Source of the DNA: 13-2-20CM-66-19 sp963760225
GTDB lineage: Bacteria > Pseudomonadota > Gammaproteobacteria > Steroidobacterales > Steroidobacteraceae
DNA: 64,000 nt
Assembly: GCA_963760225.1 (NCBI GenBank)
Contig: CAVXCD010000003.1
Span: forward strand, 186,001 to 250,000
Direction: 5' to 3'
Below the pieces are notes generated by a model. That model was not told the origin of the DNA and did no database searches. It saw only the letters and a program-made list of their open reading frames with translations. A program made the position numbers and the translations under genes. Positions within the stretch are counted from its first letter, which is position 1; each line of letters starts with the position of its first letter. Positions 37,054 to 45,499 of this stretch are shown one piece after another.

Positions 37054-38708
37054 AGGGGCCCGGCGCGCGCCACGCCGCGCACGCTGCCTGCACGCTCACC
37101 GCGGCGCTCGCCGCGGCGACCAGCGCCTGGCCCGCCGCTGCCGCCACAGCGGCCGAGCAGGCGGCGCCGGAGCCGACGATCGCGCAGCTGCAGGCGGATC
37201 TCGAGCACCACCGGCGCACGGTGCGCGCCATCGAGGCGCATTACGCGGCACGCATCGCCGCCCTCGACGCCCACGGGCCGGCACTGCGCGCGGTGCTCGA
37301 GGTGAACCCCGACGCCGCGCGCGACGCTGCGCAGCTCGACGCCGGCGCGGCGCCGCACGGGGTGCTGTTCGGCGTCCCGGTGCTGCTGAAGGACAACATC
37401 GATACGGCAGACCGCATGCTGACCACCGCAGGGTCGCTGGCGCTCGCCGACTCGCGGCCGTCGCGCGACGCCTTCATCGTGCGCCGCCTGCGCGCGGCGG
37501 GCGCACTGATCCTCGGCAAGACCAACCTGAGCGAATGGGCCAACTACCGCTCCAAGCGCTCCTCGTCCGGGTGGAGCGGGCGTGGCGGCCAGACGCGCAA
37601 CCCCTACGCGCTCGATCGCAATCCCTGCGGCTCGAGCTCCGGTGCGGGCGCGGCGATTGCCGCGGACCTCGCCGTGGTCGCGGTCGGGACCGAGACCGAC
37701 GGCTCGATCACCTGTCCGGCGAGCGTCAACGCGCTGGTGGGCATCAAGCCGACGGTGGGTCTGGTGTCGCGCTCCGGGATCATCCCGATCGCGGCGAGCC
37801 AGGACACCGCCGGACCGATGGCCCGCAGCGTCGCCGATGCTGCGCTGCTGCTTGGCGTGCTGGCGGGCTACGACCCCGAGGACCCTGCGACGGCGCCGCT
37901 CGCCGCGCATCCGCCGCCCGACTACCGCCGCGCGCTTGAGACGGGCGCGCTCAGCGGGGTGCGTATCGGCGTACTGCGCCAGTTCGCCGGCTTTCACGAG
38001 GAAGTGGACGTGTTGTTCGAGCGCGCCCTCGAGGTGCTGCGCGCGCGCGGCGCGGTGCTGGTCGACCCGGCCGAGATCGCTGCCGCCGACAAGCTCGATG
38101 CCGACGAGCAGGTGGTGCTGGCGTACGAATTCAAGGACGGGATCAACCGCTACCTGGCGACACGCCAGGGCGGTGGCCCGCGCACGCTCGCCGAGCTGAT
38201 CGCCTTCAATGACCGCCAGGTCACGCGCGAGATGCCGTTCTACGGTCAGGAGCTGTTCGTCGAGGCGCAGGCGCGCGGACCTTTGAGCGATCCGCAATAT
38301 CTCGAGGCGCACGCGCGGGCACTGCGGCGCGCACGTGCCGAGGGCATCGATGCCGCACTGGCGAAGAACCAACTGCAGGTGCTGGTCGCGCCGACCGTGG
38401 GTCCGGCCTGGACCACCGACCTGGTGAACGGCGATCACGTGCTCGGCGGCGGCGTCACCACGCCCCCCGCAGTGGCCGGTTATCCGCACATCAGCGTGCC
38501 CATGGGCAGCGTGCACGGCTTACCGGTGGGGCTGTCGTTCATCGGCGCGGCCTTCACCGAGGAGCAGCTCATCGGCTACGCCTATGCGTACGAGCAGGCC
38601 AGTCACGCACGCCGGCCGCCGCGCTTTGTCGCCACGCTGCCGGCGGAAGTGAGCGGCAATTCGCACAATTCACGCCCGGTTTTTCTGCCGGTCGCGCCGC
38701 CCCGCTAG
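37050..38708 (+). CDS. Exported amidase of the amidase-signature family
   Basis: The 552-residue enzyme starts with GTG at the EF-G2 stop (GTGA overlap) and a hydrophobic signal region (AACTLTAALAAATSAWPAAAATA). The catalytic Ser-Ser-Lys triad is visible: lysine in VLLKDNIDT, the cis-serine in CGSSSGAGAA and the nucleophile in GTETDGSITCPAS. Amidase-signature enzymes hydrolyse amides of varied substrates; with a signal peptide this one should act in the periplasm, possibly on peptide or nitrogen sources. The overlap with an EF-G paralogue has no evident functional logic. Confidence 0.9.
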   Translation: MKGPGARHAAHAACTLTAALAAATSAWPAAAATAAEQAAPEPTIAQLQADLEHHRRTVRAIEAHYAARIAALDAHGPALRAVLEVNPDAARDAAQLDAGAAPHGVLFGVPVLLKDNIDTADRMLTTAGSLALADSRPSRDAFIVRRLRAAGALILGKTNLSEWANYRSKRSSSGWSGRGGQTRNPYALDRNPCGSSSGAGAAIAADLAVVAVGTETDGSITCPASVNALVGIKPTVGLVSRSGIIPIAASQDTAGPMARSVADAALLLGVLAGYDPEDPATAPLAAHPPPDYRRALETGALSGVRIGVLRQFAGFHEEVDVLFERALEVLRARGAVLVDPAEIAAADKLDADEQVVLAYEFKDGINRYLATRQGGGPRTLAELIAFNDRQVTREMPFYGQELFVEAQARGPLSDPQYLEAHARALRRARAEGIDAALAKNQLQVLVAPTVGPAWTTDLVNGDHVLGGGVTTPPAVAGYPHISVPMGSVHGLPVGLSFIGAAFTEEQLIGYAYAYEQASHARRPPRFVATLPAEVSGNSHNSRPVFLPVAPPR

Positions 38709-38718
38709 ACTTGAAGCC

Positions 38719-38979
38719 ATGGAGGAGCGGCGCACGAAACTCAGCTACGCGTTCACGCTCGCGGCGCTCGTGCTGGCAGCCGCGGCCGCGCCGTCCATGG
38801 CCGCGGGCCCTGCCCCGGGGGCCTGCCCGCCAGGCGCGCCGGAGTGCCCGGAGGCCGCGGCCGTGAACGGGGGCGCGTCGCACTCACACGGCCGCGTGTA
38901 CGGCACGCCCATCCAGACACCGATCCTGCACCGTCGCTCCCGGCACAAGACGCCAGCGGCGAAGGCGCCGACGCCGTAG
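38719..38979 (+). CDS. Small exported protein, unknown function
   Basis: The 86-residue frame starts MEERRTKLSYAFTLAALVLA, a likely signal peptide with cleavage near SMAAG. The mature part has two cysteines (CPPGAPEC), a histidine-bearing stretch (SHSHGRVYGTPIQTP) and a basic Ala/Pro tail. No family is recognised. It lies 10 bases after the amidase stop and converges with the DUF192 gene. Confidence 0.5.
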   Translation: MEERRTKLSYAFTLAALVLAAAAAPSMAAGPAPGACPPGAPECPEAAAVNGGASHSHGRVYGTPIQTPILHRRSRHKTPAAKAPTP

Positions 38980-38983
38980 CGCT

Positions 38984-39502
38984 TTAGTGCGGCGCGGGTG
39001 CCTTCCAGTGCACCGTGTCGCCGGTGTGCAGCCCGAGCTTCGCCGCCGCCCCGCCCCTGAGCTCCACGACCGCGGCCACCTTGGTGTCCGAGCTGAGCGT
39101 GCTCAGCGACATGGGCGCGGCGCGCTCGATGATCTTGCTCACCCTTCCTGCAGCATCGACGAACAGCATGTCGAGCTCGATGTAGGTGTTCTTCATCCAC
39201 ATGTTCTCGACGTTCGGCGGATCCACCGGGAACACCATGCCCCGGCTCTCGGGCAGATCGCTGACGAACATCAGCCCCTGCTCGGCACGCTCGGGGGTAT
39301 CGGCGATCCACACGTCGAAGCGGTAGAGGTGCGCGTCGTGCCCCGCGCCGTGGTGACTGATCTCGAGAGTGGTGCGCGGAAAGCTCGCAAGATCGAGCGG
39401 CCGGTGCGGCTCCTGTGCCGGTGTCGTGGCAGCGGCAAGCCAGGCGGCAATGGCAAGCCACGGTGCCGCAGGGAGGGGGATGCGCAGGGGTCGTTCTGAC
39501 AT
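38984..39502 (-). CDS. DUF192 family exported protein
   Basis: The 172-residue protein has a signal peptide (APWLAIAAWLAAATTPAQ) and a DUF192 domain with the usual landmarks RAEQGLMFVSDLPESRGMVF (split: RAEQGLMFV, ESRGMVF), NVWMKNT-like NMWMKNTYIELDMLFVD, and VVELRGGAAAKLGLHTGD. DUF192 proteins are small beta-barrel periplasmic proteins of unknown role. It is the last gene of a four-gene minus-strand group that begins with padR. Confidence 0.85.
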   Translation of the reverse strand: MSERPLRIPLPAAPWLAIAAWLAAATTPAQEPHRPLDLASFPRTTLEISHHGAGHDAHLYRFDVWIADTPERAEQGLMFVSDLPESRGMVFPVDPPNVENMWMKNTYIELDMLFVDAAGRVSKIIERAAPMSLSTLSSDTKVAAVVELRGGAAAKLGLHTGDTVHWKAPAPH

Positions 39503-39510
39503 GGCTGAAC

Positions 39511-40128
39511 CTATGGTCTGGGGGCGGCGGGGAGAGGTTGCTCCAGCGGCTCATCGCCGAACACGACAGTGCCGGCGAAATCGAAGCGGCTGACCAGGAT
39601 GTGTGCATCGCGGCTCAAGGTGCTCGCAGGCGCGAAGCAGAAACCGCGCGCCACCACCCGCCAGGCACGGCGCGCTGCGCCGGGGGCACCGACACGCTCC
39701 TGGCGCAGCTCGTCGACGGTGCAATTGTTCTCGCCGCGGGTGGTGAACAGCCGCTGCTCACCCTCGAGGATCACGGTGAGATTGGTCGGCAGCTCGCGGC
39801 CGGCACGCCCCTCGCGCGCCGTGCCCAGGCCGAACACCAGGCGCAGCCGCCGCCCGTCCGCGTGCTGCGGGCCGGCGAAGCTCACGCGCATCCCGCTGCC
39901 GTCGGCGCGCGGCCCGCCGGCGCATTCGATCTCGCCGTTATGCCAGTCGACATCGAGATTCACCGCGCCGCGGATGCGGGCGCGCAGGTAACCGTTGCCG
40001 CTCGGCAGGCAGCCGTGCCCGGCGGTGTGCGCCGCCGCGGGCTGCGCGGGGGCCGGGTTGCCGCTGGCGAGCGTTGCCAGCAGCGCCGGCAGGCTCAGCG
40101 TAGACACGATCAGGCAGCGGCGCAGCAT
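39511..40128 (-). CDS. Exported protein, unknown function
   Basis: The product of about 205 residues has a clear signal peptide (CLIVSTLSLPALLATLASG). Its mature part is probably beta-rich with four cysteines (HGCLPSG, EIECAGG, NNCTVDE, GFCFAPA), likely forming two disulfides in the periplasm. No family is recognised. ATG 40128 gives a compact signal peptide; GTG 40158 overlaps the stop of the upstream gene (GTGA) and would add ten residues. The DUF192 gene follows after eight bases. Confidence 0.6.
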   Translation of the reverse strand: MLRRCLIVSTLSLPALLATLASGNPAPAQPAAAHTAGHGCLPSGNGYLRARIRGAVNLDVDWHNGEIECAGGPRADGSGMRVSFAGPQHADGRRLRLVFGLGTAREGRAGRELPTNLTVILEGEQRLFTTRGENNCTVDELRQERVGAPGAARRAWRVVARGFCFAPASTLSRDAHILVSRFDFAGTVVFGDEPLEQPLPAAPRP

Positions 40129-40154
40129 GGCGCGAGAGTGTAGCGCGCCGCTGT

Positions 40155-41090
40155 TCACGCGCCGGGCTGGACCAGCAGCGCCTTGGCCAGGCGCGCGTGT
40201 CCGCGGGCGATCCCGCGCGCGGCGTGCATCAGCAGCGCGAGGATCACGAGCCCCGCGATCATGGCGAACAGCGAGCCGATCATGGTGTGCGGGCCGCCCC
40301 AGGAGTGTTGGTCGTCGATCTGGATGACAGCGGTGGGAAAGTCGTACGGCAGGAACGAAAGGTCGTGCCCCAGCACGATCAGCGGCGCCAGCGCCAGGCG
40401 CAGTCCCACGGCGAGTCCGGTCACGGCGAGCGTGAAGTAGAGGATCCCGAGCGGCAGCATCAGCAGCAGGTACAGCAACGTAGTCCAGGTGCGTCCGTCC
40501 TTGAGCATGTCGCCGATGCGGCGCAGCCAGCCGGCGGGCTCTCCCGGATGCACCGTGCGGCGCGGCATGCGCTCGCCGGTGATCGCTTCCAGCAGGCGGC
40601 CTTCACCGAGCGCCATGACGCGCGTGATGCCGATGAAGACGAGGAAGAACGGCACGCCGATGATGAGGACGGCGAGGCCCGCCGACAGCGACAGGCCTAC
40701 TATCACGATGGTGAAGTAGACGATGCCGGTGGCGAGCGTGAGCAGCATATAAAAGAGCGAGCTGTAGGCGCGCGCGTCCATGAACACGCCGAACAGGCGC
40801 CGCAGCGCGCCCTGCGGCGCGGCGGCCCGCGGCACTGGATTGAGGGCGGCCTTCACCTTCACCTCGGTGTCGCGGTAGGCGGCGGCCACCTCCTCGGGTG
40901 CGCCGTAGGTGCTGGCGATGAGCTCGAGCACGTCGGCCTCGGACTTGTTGGGATGCGCGGCGACCTCGGCGCGCAGGTACTCCTCGGCGTCGTAGAGCGC
41001 GTCCTGGACCAGCGCGGGATCCTCACCGGCAAGCGCGGCGCGCAGTTGCCGCAGGTAGTCATCGATCGAGCGGGGGGCACTGAGACTCAT
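40155..41090 (-). CDS. HAAS/DUF1700-like membrane sensor protein, PadR partner
   Basis: The 311-residue protein has an N-terminal HAAS-type helical domain (IDDYLRQLRAALAGEDPALV ... YGAPEEVAAAYRD, about 1-75). Two copies of a 'sensor'-type membrane unit follow, beginning SSLFYMLLTLATGIVYFTIVI and TTLLYLLLMLPLGILYFTLAV, then a final helix near the C-terminus. HAAS proteins are typically encoded next to a PadR regulator and are thought to relay a membrane signal to it. Its start overlaps the padR stop as ATGA, which fits that partnership. Confidence 0.8.
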   Translation of the reverse strand: MSLSAPRSIDDYLRQLRAALAGEDPALVQDALYDAEEYLRAEVAAHPNKSEADVLELIASTYGAPEEVAAAYRDTEVKVKAALNPVPRAAAPQGALRRLFGVFMDARAYSSLFYMLLTLATGIVYFTIVIVGLSLSAGLAVLIIGVPFFLVFIGITRVMALGEGRLLEAITGERMPRRTVHPGEPAGWLRRIGDMLKDGRTWTTLLYLLLMLPLGILYFTLAVTGLAVGLRLALAPLIVLGHDLSFLPYDFPTAVIQIDDQHSWGGPHTMIGSLFAMIAGLVILALLMHAARGIARGHARLAKALLVQPGA

Positions 41091-41446
41091 GTGACTGTTC
41101 CTTCGATGAAGCGATCGACGAAGCCGCGTGTCTGGCGCCAGATGTCACTCCACTGGCGCAGCACCGCGCGGCCCTCATCGGTGATGCGGTAGTAGCGGCG
41201 CGGCGGCCCCGAGTAGGAGGGGACCACGCGGCTGGTGAGCAGGCCTCCCGCGGCGAGGCTGCGCAGCACCGGGTACACGGTGCCCTCCTTGAAGAGCGCC
41301 TCGCCCTCGTTGGCCCGCTGCAGATGCTTGGCGATCTCGTATCCGTACAGGTCCTCGGTGCTGCGCTCGAGGACAGCCAGCAGCACGAGCGCCGTGAGGC
41401 CCGAATTCAGGTCTTTCTGGAACTTGCGTGGCTGGCTATCATCCAT
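41087..41446 (-). CDS. PadR family transcriptional regulator
   Basis: The 119-residue protein is a winged-helix PadR regulator: LTALVLLAVLERSTEDLYGYEI, the recognition region FKEGTVYPVLRSLAAGGLL, and the wing SGPPRRYYRITDEGRAVLRQW, all in the standard order for a short-form PadR (about 110 residues). It should bind as a dimer and repress its own operon. Three identical TAGTATTA boxes spaced exactly 17 bp apart lie directly upstream. The overlap with the HAAS gene suggests the two products form one switch. Confidence 0.93.
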   Translation of the reverse strand: MDDSQPRKFQKDLNSGLTALVLLAVLERSTEDLYGYEIAKHLQRANEGEALFKEGTVYPVLRSLAAGGLLTSRVVPSYSGPPRRYYRITDEGRAVLRQWSDIWRQTRGFVDRFIEGTVT

Positions 41447-41450
41447 ACCA

Positions 41451-41493
41451 TAGTATTATTAAGTAACTAGTATTAGTGGTCAACTAGTATTAG
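41451..41493 (-). promoter_or_regulatory. padR promoter with three 17-bp-spaced operator-like repeats
   Basis: Reading the minus strand, TTGACC (41478-41483) and AATAAT (41455-41460) are separated by exactly 17 bases, a near-consensus sigma-70 promoter. The plus-strand octamer TAGTATTA occurs at 41451, 41468 and 41485, exactly 17 bp apart, and the longer form AACTAGTATTAG occurs twice (41465 and 41482). The -10 lies about eight bases from the padR ATG, so the transcript would be leaderless or nearly so. The AT-rich patch stands out from its GC-rich surroundings. PadR binding here is inference. Confidence 0.65.
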
Positions 41494-41591
41494 GCAGGCG
41501 TTGAGACTGGCACTCTCCGGGGGGATGCGCTTTGCGGGACTGGTCAGCCCGGCTGCTAGACTCCCGGCGCCGAAGTTCCTGAAAGCTCGAG

Positions 41592-44162
41592 ATGAGAAAC
41601 TCGCTCCTCGAAGTCACCCCCGTGATCCCGGGGAGCCTGGCACGCCTGCCGGAGCTCGCCGCCAACCTGTTCTTCAGCTGGCACCGCCCGACCCGCGCCC
41701 TGTTCGAGGATCTGGATCCGGAGCTGTGGAAGCAGACCAACGGCAATCCACGGCTCATGATCCGCTGCGTCAACCAGTCGAACCTCGAGCGCTGCGCCAC
41801 CGACCAGGAGTACGTCGCGCGCTACCGCGTTGCGCTCGAGACGCTCGATGCCTACGTGCAGCCCGGCGCGCCGGCCGGCGCGAGTCCGCTGGTAGGGTAC
41901 TTCTGCGCCGAGTACGGCTTTCACGAGAGCTTCCCGATCTACTCCGGCGGCCTGGGCGTGCTCGCCGGCGACTACTGCAAGGCGGCGAGCGATGCGCGCG
42001 CCAACTTCGTCGGCGTCGGGCTGCTGTACGAGCAGGGCTATTTCACGCAGATGGTCGACAACGACGGGCTGCAGCACGCCGAGTACCGCGAGCGCGATCC
42101 GCGCGACCTGCCGGTCGAGCCGGTGCGCACCGCGGCGGGCGAATGGGTGACGGTGCGCGTGCGCATCGCCGCGCGCGACGTGAGCGCGCGCGTGTGGCTC
42201 GCGCAGGTGGGGCGCGTGCCGGTGTACCTGCTCGACACCAACTGCGCGGACAACGCCCCGTCCGATCGTGACATCACCCATCGGCTCTACGGCGGCGATG
42301 ACTCCACGCGCGTGCGCCAGGAGATGATTCTCGGCATCGGCGGCGTGCGCGCGCTGCGCGCCCTGGGCGTGCAGCCGGCCGTGTGGCACCTGAATGAGGG
42401 CCACGCCGCGTTCCTGATACTCGAGCTGCTGCGTGAGCAGCTCGCTCACGGCCTGCCGTTCAACGCCGCGCTGGAAGCGGTGGCGGCGGCTTGCGTCTTC
42501 ACGACACACACGCCGGTGGCCGCCGGTCACGACGCCTTCGGGCACGAGCTCATCGCGCAGAATTTCGAGGACTTCATACGCGAGCTCGGCATCCCGGTGG
42601 AGCGCTTTCTCGAGCTGGCGCGGGTGCCTTCCACCCCGGGCCTGTTCAACATGACGCGCCTGGCGCTCACCGGTACGCGCCACGTCAACGGCGTGAGCCG
42701 CATCCACGGCGCGGTGTCCGCGCGGCTGTGTGCCGACCAGTGGCCGGAAGTTGCGCCGCAGGACAACCCGGTGGGCTTCATCACCAACGGCGTGCACGTG
42801 CCGACCTTCCTGCACCAGCGCTGGATGGAGTTCTTCGATCTGGAGCTCGGCAGCGAGTGGCGCGAACGCCTGCGCGATGCGGACTTCTGGCGCGCGCTCG
42901 AGGAGGTACCCGACGAGCGCTACTGGGCGACGGCCCAGGACGTCAAGAGCCGCATGCTGGCCAACGTGCGCGAACGGCTCGAGCGCGAGTACGAGCGCAA
43001 GGGCGGCAGCCCGGCGCAGCTGCGCCACGTGACCCGCGCTCTCGATCCGCAGCGGCCGGACGTGCTGACGGTGGGTTTTGCGCGGCGCTTCGCCACCTAC
43101 AAGCGGGCGACGTTGCTGCTGCGCGACCGCGCGCGCCTCGCCCGCCTGGTGAACAACCCGGCCCGGCCGATGGTGCTGCTGTTCGCCGGCAAGGCGCACC
43201 CGGCGGATGAGCCGGGCAAACAGGTGCTGCGCGAGCTGCGCCAGCTGATGACCAGCCAGGAGTTCGCCGGGCGCATCGTGTTCCTCGAGGACTACGACCT
43301 GCAGCTGGCGCGCTGCCTGGTGTCGGGCGTGGACGTGTGGCTGAACAACCCGATCGCGCCGCTCGAGGCGAGCGGCACGTCCGGCATCAAGGCGGCCATC
43401 AATGGACGGCTGAACCTCAGCATCCTCGACGGCTGGTGGGCGGAAGGCTGGCAACGCGACAACGGCTGGGGCATCCCGCCGGCGAACGTGCAGGATCCGG
43501 AGCGGCGCGACGCCCTCGAGGCGGAGCTGATCCTCGGCACGCTGGAGGAGGAGGTGCTGCCCCTGTACTACGGTCGCGACGAGAACGGCTGTCCGCGCGG
43601 CTGGGTGAGACGCAGCAAGCGTGCCATGACGACGGTCATTCCGCGTTTCAACATGCGCCGCGTGCTGTTCGACTACACCCAGGGCCTGTACCGGCCGGCC
43701 GCCGCGCACTACGCACGCCTCGCCGCCGACGGCTGTACCGGGGCGCGCACGCTCGCCGACTGGAAGCAGCGCGTGCGTCTCGCCTGGCCGAAGGTGAGCC
43801 TCAAGCTGCTCAACGACGGCGCGCGCGATCTGCCGCGCGGCGAGCGGCTGCGGCTGCGGGTCGCCACCGCACTCAACGGCCTGAACCCCGCCGATGTGCG
43901 GCTCGAGTTCCTGGCACGGCGGCTGCTGCCCGAGTCCGACCTGTCGCCGCCGGCGCTGTCCTCCTACGGGCAGGGCCCGCGCGACGGTCTGTGGCAGGCC
44001 ACGTTCACGGCCACGGACGAGCACGACGCCGACGGGGCGGTGGTGTTCGCGCTCGACATCGAGCCGCCCGAGTGCGGCCAGTTCCGCACCGAGGTGCGCG
44101 TCTATCCGTGGCACGAGCTGTTGTCGCACCCGTACGAGCTTGGCCTCATGAAGCGCCTCTAG
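41592..44162 (+). CDS. glgP: Alpha-glucan (glycogen/starch) phosphorylase
   Basis: The 856-residue GT35 enzyme belongs to the alpha-glucan phosphorylase branch with an N-terminal DUF3417-type region (LPELAANLFFSWHRPTRALF). Landmarks are CAEYGFHESFPIYSGGLGVLAGDYCKAASD (as AEYGFHES and GGLGVLAGD), VWHLNEGHAAFL, TTHTPVAAGHD, GFARRFATYKRA and the pyridoxal-phosphate region EASGTSGIKAAINGRLNLS with its lysine. It releases glucose-1-phosphate from alpha-glucans in the cytoplasm. Four more alpha-glucan genes follow. The ATG has only a weak upstream purine stretch (GAAAGCTCGAG). Confidence 0.95.
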   Translation: MRNSLLEVTPVIPGSLARLPELAANLFFSWHRPTRALFEDLDPELWKQTNGNPRLMIRCVNQSNLERCATDQEYVARYRVALETLDAYVQPGAPAGASPLVGYFCAEYGFHESFPIYSGGLGVLAGDYCKAASDARANFVGVGLLYEQGYFTQMVDNDGLQHAEYRERDPRDLPVEPVRTAAGEWVTVRVRIAARDVSARVWLAQVGRVPVYLLDTNCADNAPSDRDITHRLYGGDDSTRVRQEMILGIGGVRALRALGVQPAVWHLNEGHAAFLILELLREQLAHGLPFNAALEAVAAACVFTTHTPVAAGHDAFGHELIAQNFEDFIRELGIPVERFLELARVPSTPGLFNMTRLALTGTRHVNGVSRIHGAVSARLCADQWPEVAPQDNPVGFITNGVHVPTFLHQRWMEFFDLELGSEWRERLRDADFWRALEEVPDERYWATAQDVKSRMLANVRERLEREYERKGGSPAQLRHVTRALDPQRPDVLTVGFARRFATYKRATLLLRDRARLARLVNNPARPMVLLFAGKAHPADEPGKQVLRELRQLMTSQEFAGRIVFLEDYDLQLARCLVSGVDVWLNNPIAPLEASGTSGIKAAINGRLNLSILDGWWAEGWQRDNGWGIPPANVQDPERRDALEAELILGTLEEEVLPLYYGRDENGCPRGWVRRSKRAMTTVIPRFNMRRVLFDYTQGLYRPAAAHYARLAADGCTGARTLADWKQRVRLAWPKVSLKLLNDGARDLPRGERLRLRVATALNGLNPADVRLEFLARRLLPESDLSPPALSSYGQGPRDGLWQATFTATDEHDADGAVVFALDIEPPECGQFRTEVRVYPWHELLSHPYELGLMKRL

Positions 44163-44215
44163 GGAGGCGCGTCGGGGTTGCACCGACAGCGGACCTTGCG
44201 GTGTAGTACAGCCCC

Positions 44216-45499
44216 ATGTCACGCCAGCCCGCACGCGCTTCTTCCGGACGCTACGTCAGCCGCCTGACGGGCGGCACGCTCGCCGTCATCATGGCCGGCG
44301 GGCGCGGCGAGCGGCTGCGCGATCTCACCGCGCACCGCTGCAAGCCCGCCACCCCCTTCGGCGGCAAGTTCCGCATCATCGACTTCGTGCTGTCGAACTG
44401 CGTGAACTCGGGCATCCGCCAGATCTCGATCCTCACACAGTACAAGGCGCAGTCGCTCATTCAGCACGTGCAACACGGCTGGAGCTATCTGCGCGGCGAG
44501 TTCGGCGAGTTCATCGAAGTGGTACCGGCGCAGCAGCAGCTTGGCCCGGTGTGGTACCGCGGCACCGCCGATGCCGTGCACCAGAACATCGAGCTGATCC
44601 GCGCCCATCGTCCCAAGCACGTGCTGGTGCTCGCCGGCGACCACATCTACAAGATGGATTACGGCCCGATGATCGCCTACCACGTGGAGAAGGGCGCGGA
44701 CGTCACCGTCGGGGTAGTGGAAGTGCCCGCGCAGGAGTCGCACCACTACGGGGTGCTCACCGCCACGGAGTGGAACCGCGTCACGAAGTTCGCCGAGAAG
44801 CCGGCGACCCCCGACGCGCTTCCCGGGCGTCCCGACACCATCCTCGCCTCGATGGGCATCTACGTGTTCAACACGCGCCTCCTGGAAGCGGTGCTGGCCG
44901 CGGACGCGGCCGATGCTGCCTCGGGCCACGATTTCGGCAAGAACGTACTGCCCGAAGCCATCGCTGCCGACCGCCAGGTGTTCGCCTATCCGTTCCAGGA
45001 CGTGAAGACGCGCGCGCAGAGCTACTGGCGCGACGTGGGCACGATCGATGCGTACTACGACGCCAACCTCGAGCTGGTGCACGTGCGCCCCGAGCTCAAC
45101 ATCTACGACGAGGACTGGCCGATCTGGACCTACCAGGTGCAGCAGCCACCGGCGAAGTTCGTGCTCGACGAGGACGGCCGCCGCGGCATGGCGATCAATT
45201 CCATGGTGTCCGGCGGCTGCATCATCTCCGGCGCGGTGGTGCGCGAGTCGCTGCTGTTCTCCAACGTGCGCGTCGAGGAGGGCAGCACCATCCAGCGCTC
45301 GGTGATCCTGCCGAACGCGGAAGTCGGCCGCGGTTGCCTGATCAACGGCGCGATCATCGACGAAGGCTGTGACATTCCCGACGGCACGCGCATCGGCAGC
45401 GACCGCGCGGACGACGTGCGGCGCTTTCACGTCACCGACAATGGCGTGGTGCTGGTAACGCCGGACATGCTGCGCCCGCCACGCCCGGCCGACGCATGA
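44216..45499 (+). CDS. glgC: Glucose-1-phosphate adenylyltransferase
   Basis: The 427-residue enzyme has the nucleotidyltransferase motif VIMAGGRGERLRDLT, the substrate motifs KPATPFGGKFRIIDF and WYRGTADAVHQN, LVLAGDHIYKMDY, and a C-terminal left-handed helix domain (SGGCIISGAVVRESLLFSNV). It makes ADP-glucose, the committed step of glycogen synthesis. Length matches bacterial GlgC. It starts 53 bases after glgP, and its stop overlaps the GH57 start (ATGA). Allosteric control by glycolytic metabolites is known for the family but not readable here. Confidence 0.97.
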   Translation: MSRQPARASSGRYVSRLTGGTLAVIMAGGRGERLRDLTAHRCKPATPFGGKFRIIDFVLSNCVNSGIRQISILTQYKAQSLIQHVQHGWSYLRGEFGEFIEVVPAQQQLGPVWYRGTADAVHQNIELIRAHRPKHVLVLAGDHIYKMDYGPMIAYHVEKGADVTVGVVEVPAQESHHYGVLTATEWNRVTKFAEKPATPDALPGRPDTILASMGIYVFNTRLLEAVLAADAADAASGHDFGKNVLPEAIAADRQVFAYPFQDVKTRAQSYWRDVGTIDAYYDANLELVHVRPELNIYDEDWPIWTYQVQQPPAKFVLDEDGRRGMAINSMVSGGCIISGAVVRESLLFSNVRVEEGSTIQRSVILPNAEVGRGCLINGAIIDEGCDIPDGTRIGSDRADDVRRFHVTDNGVVLVTPDMLRPPRPADA

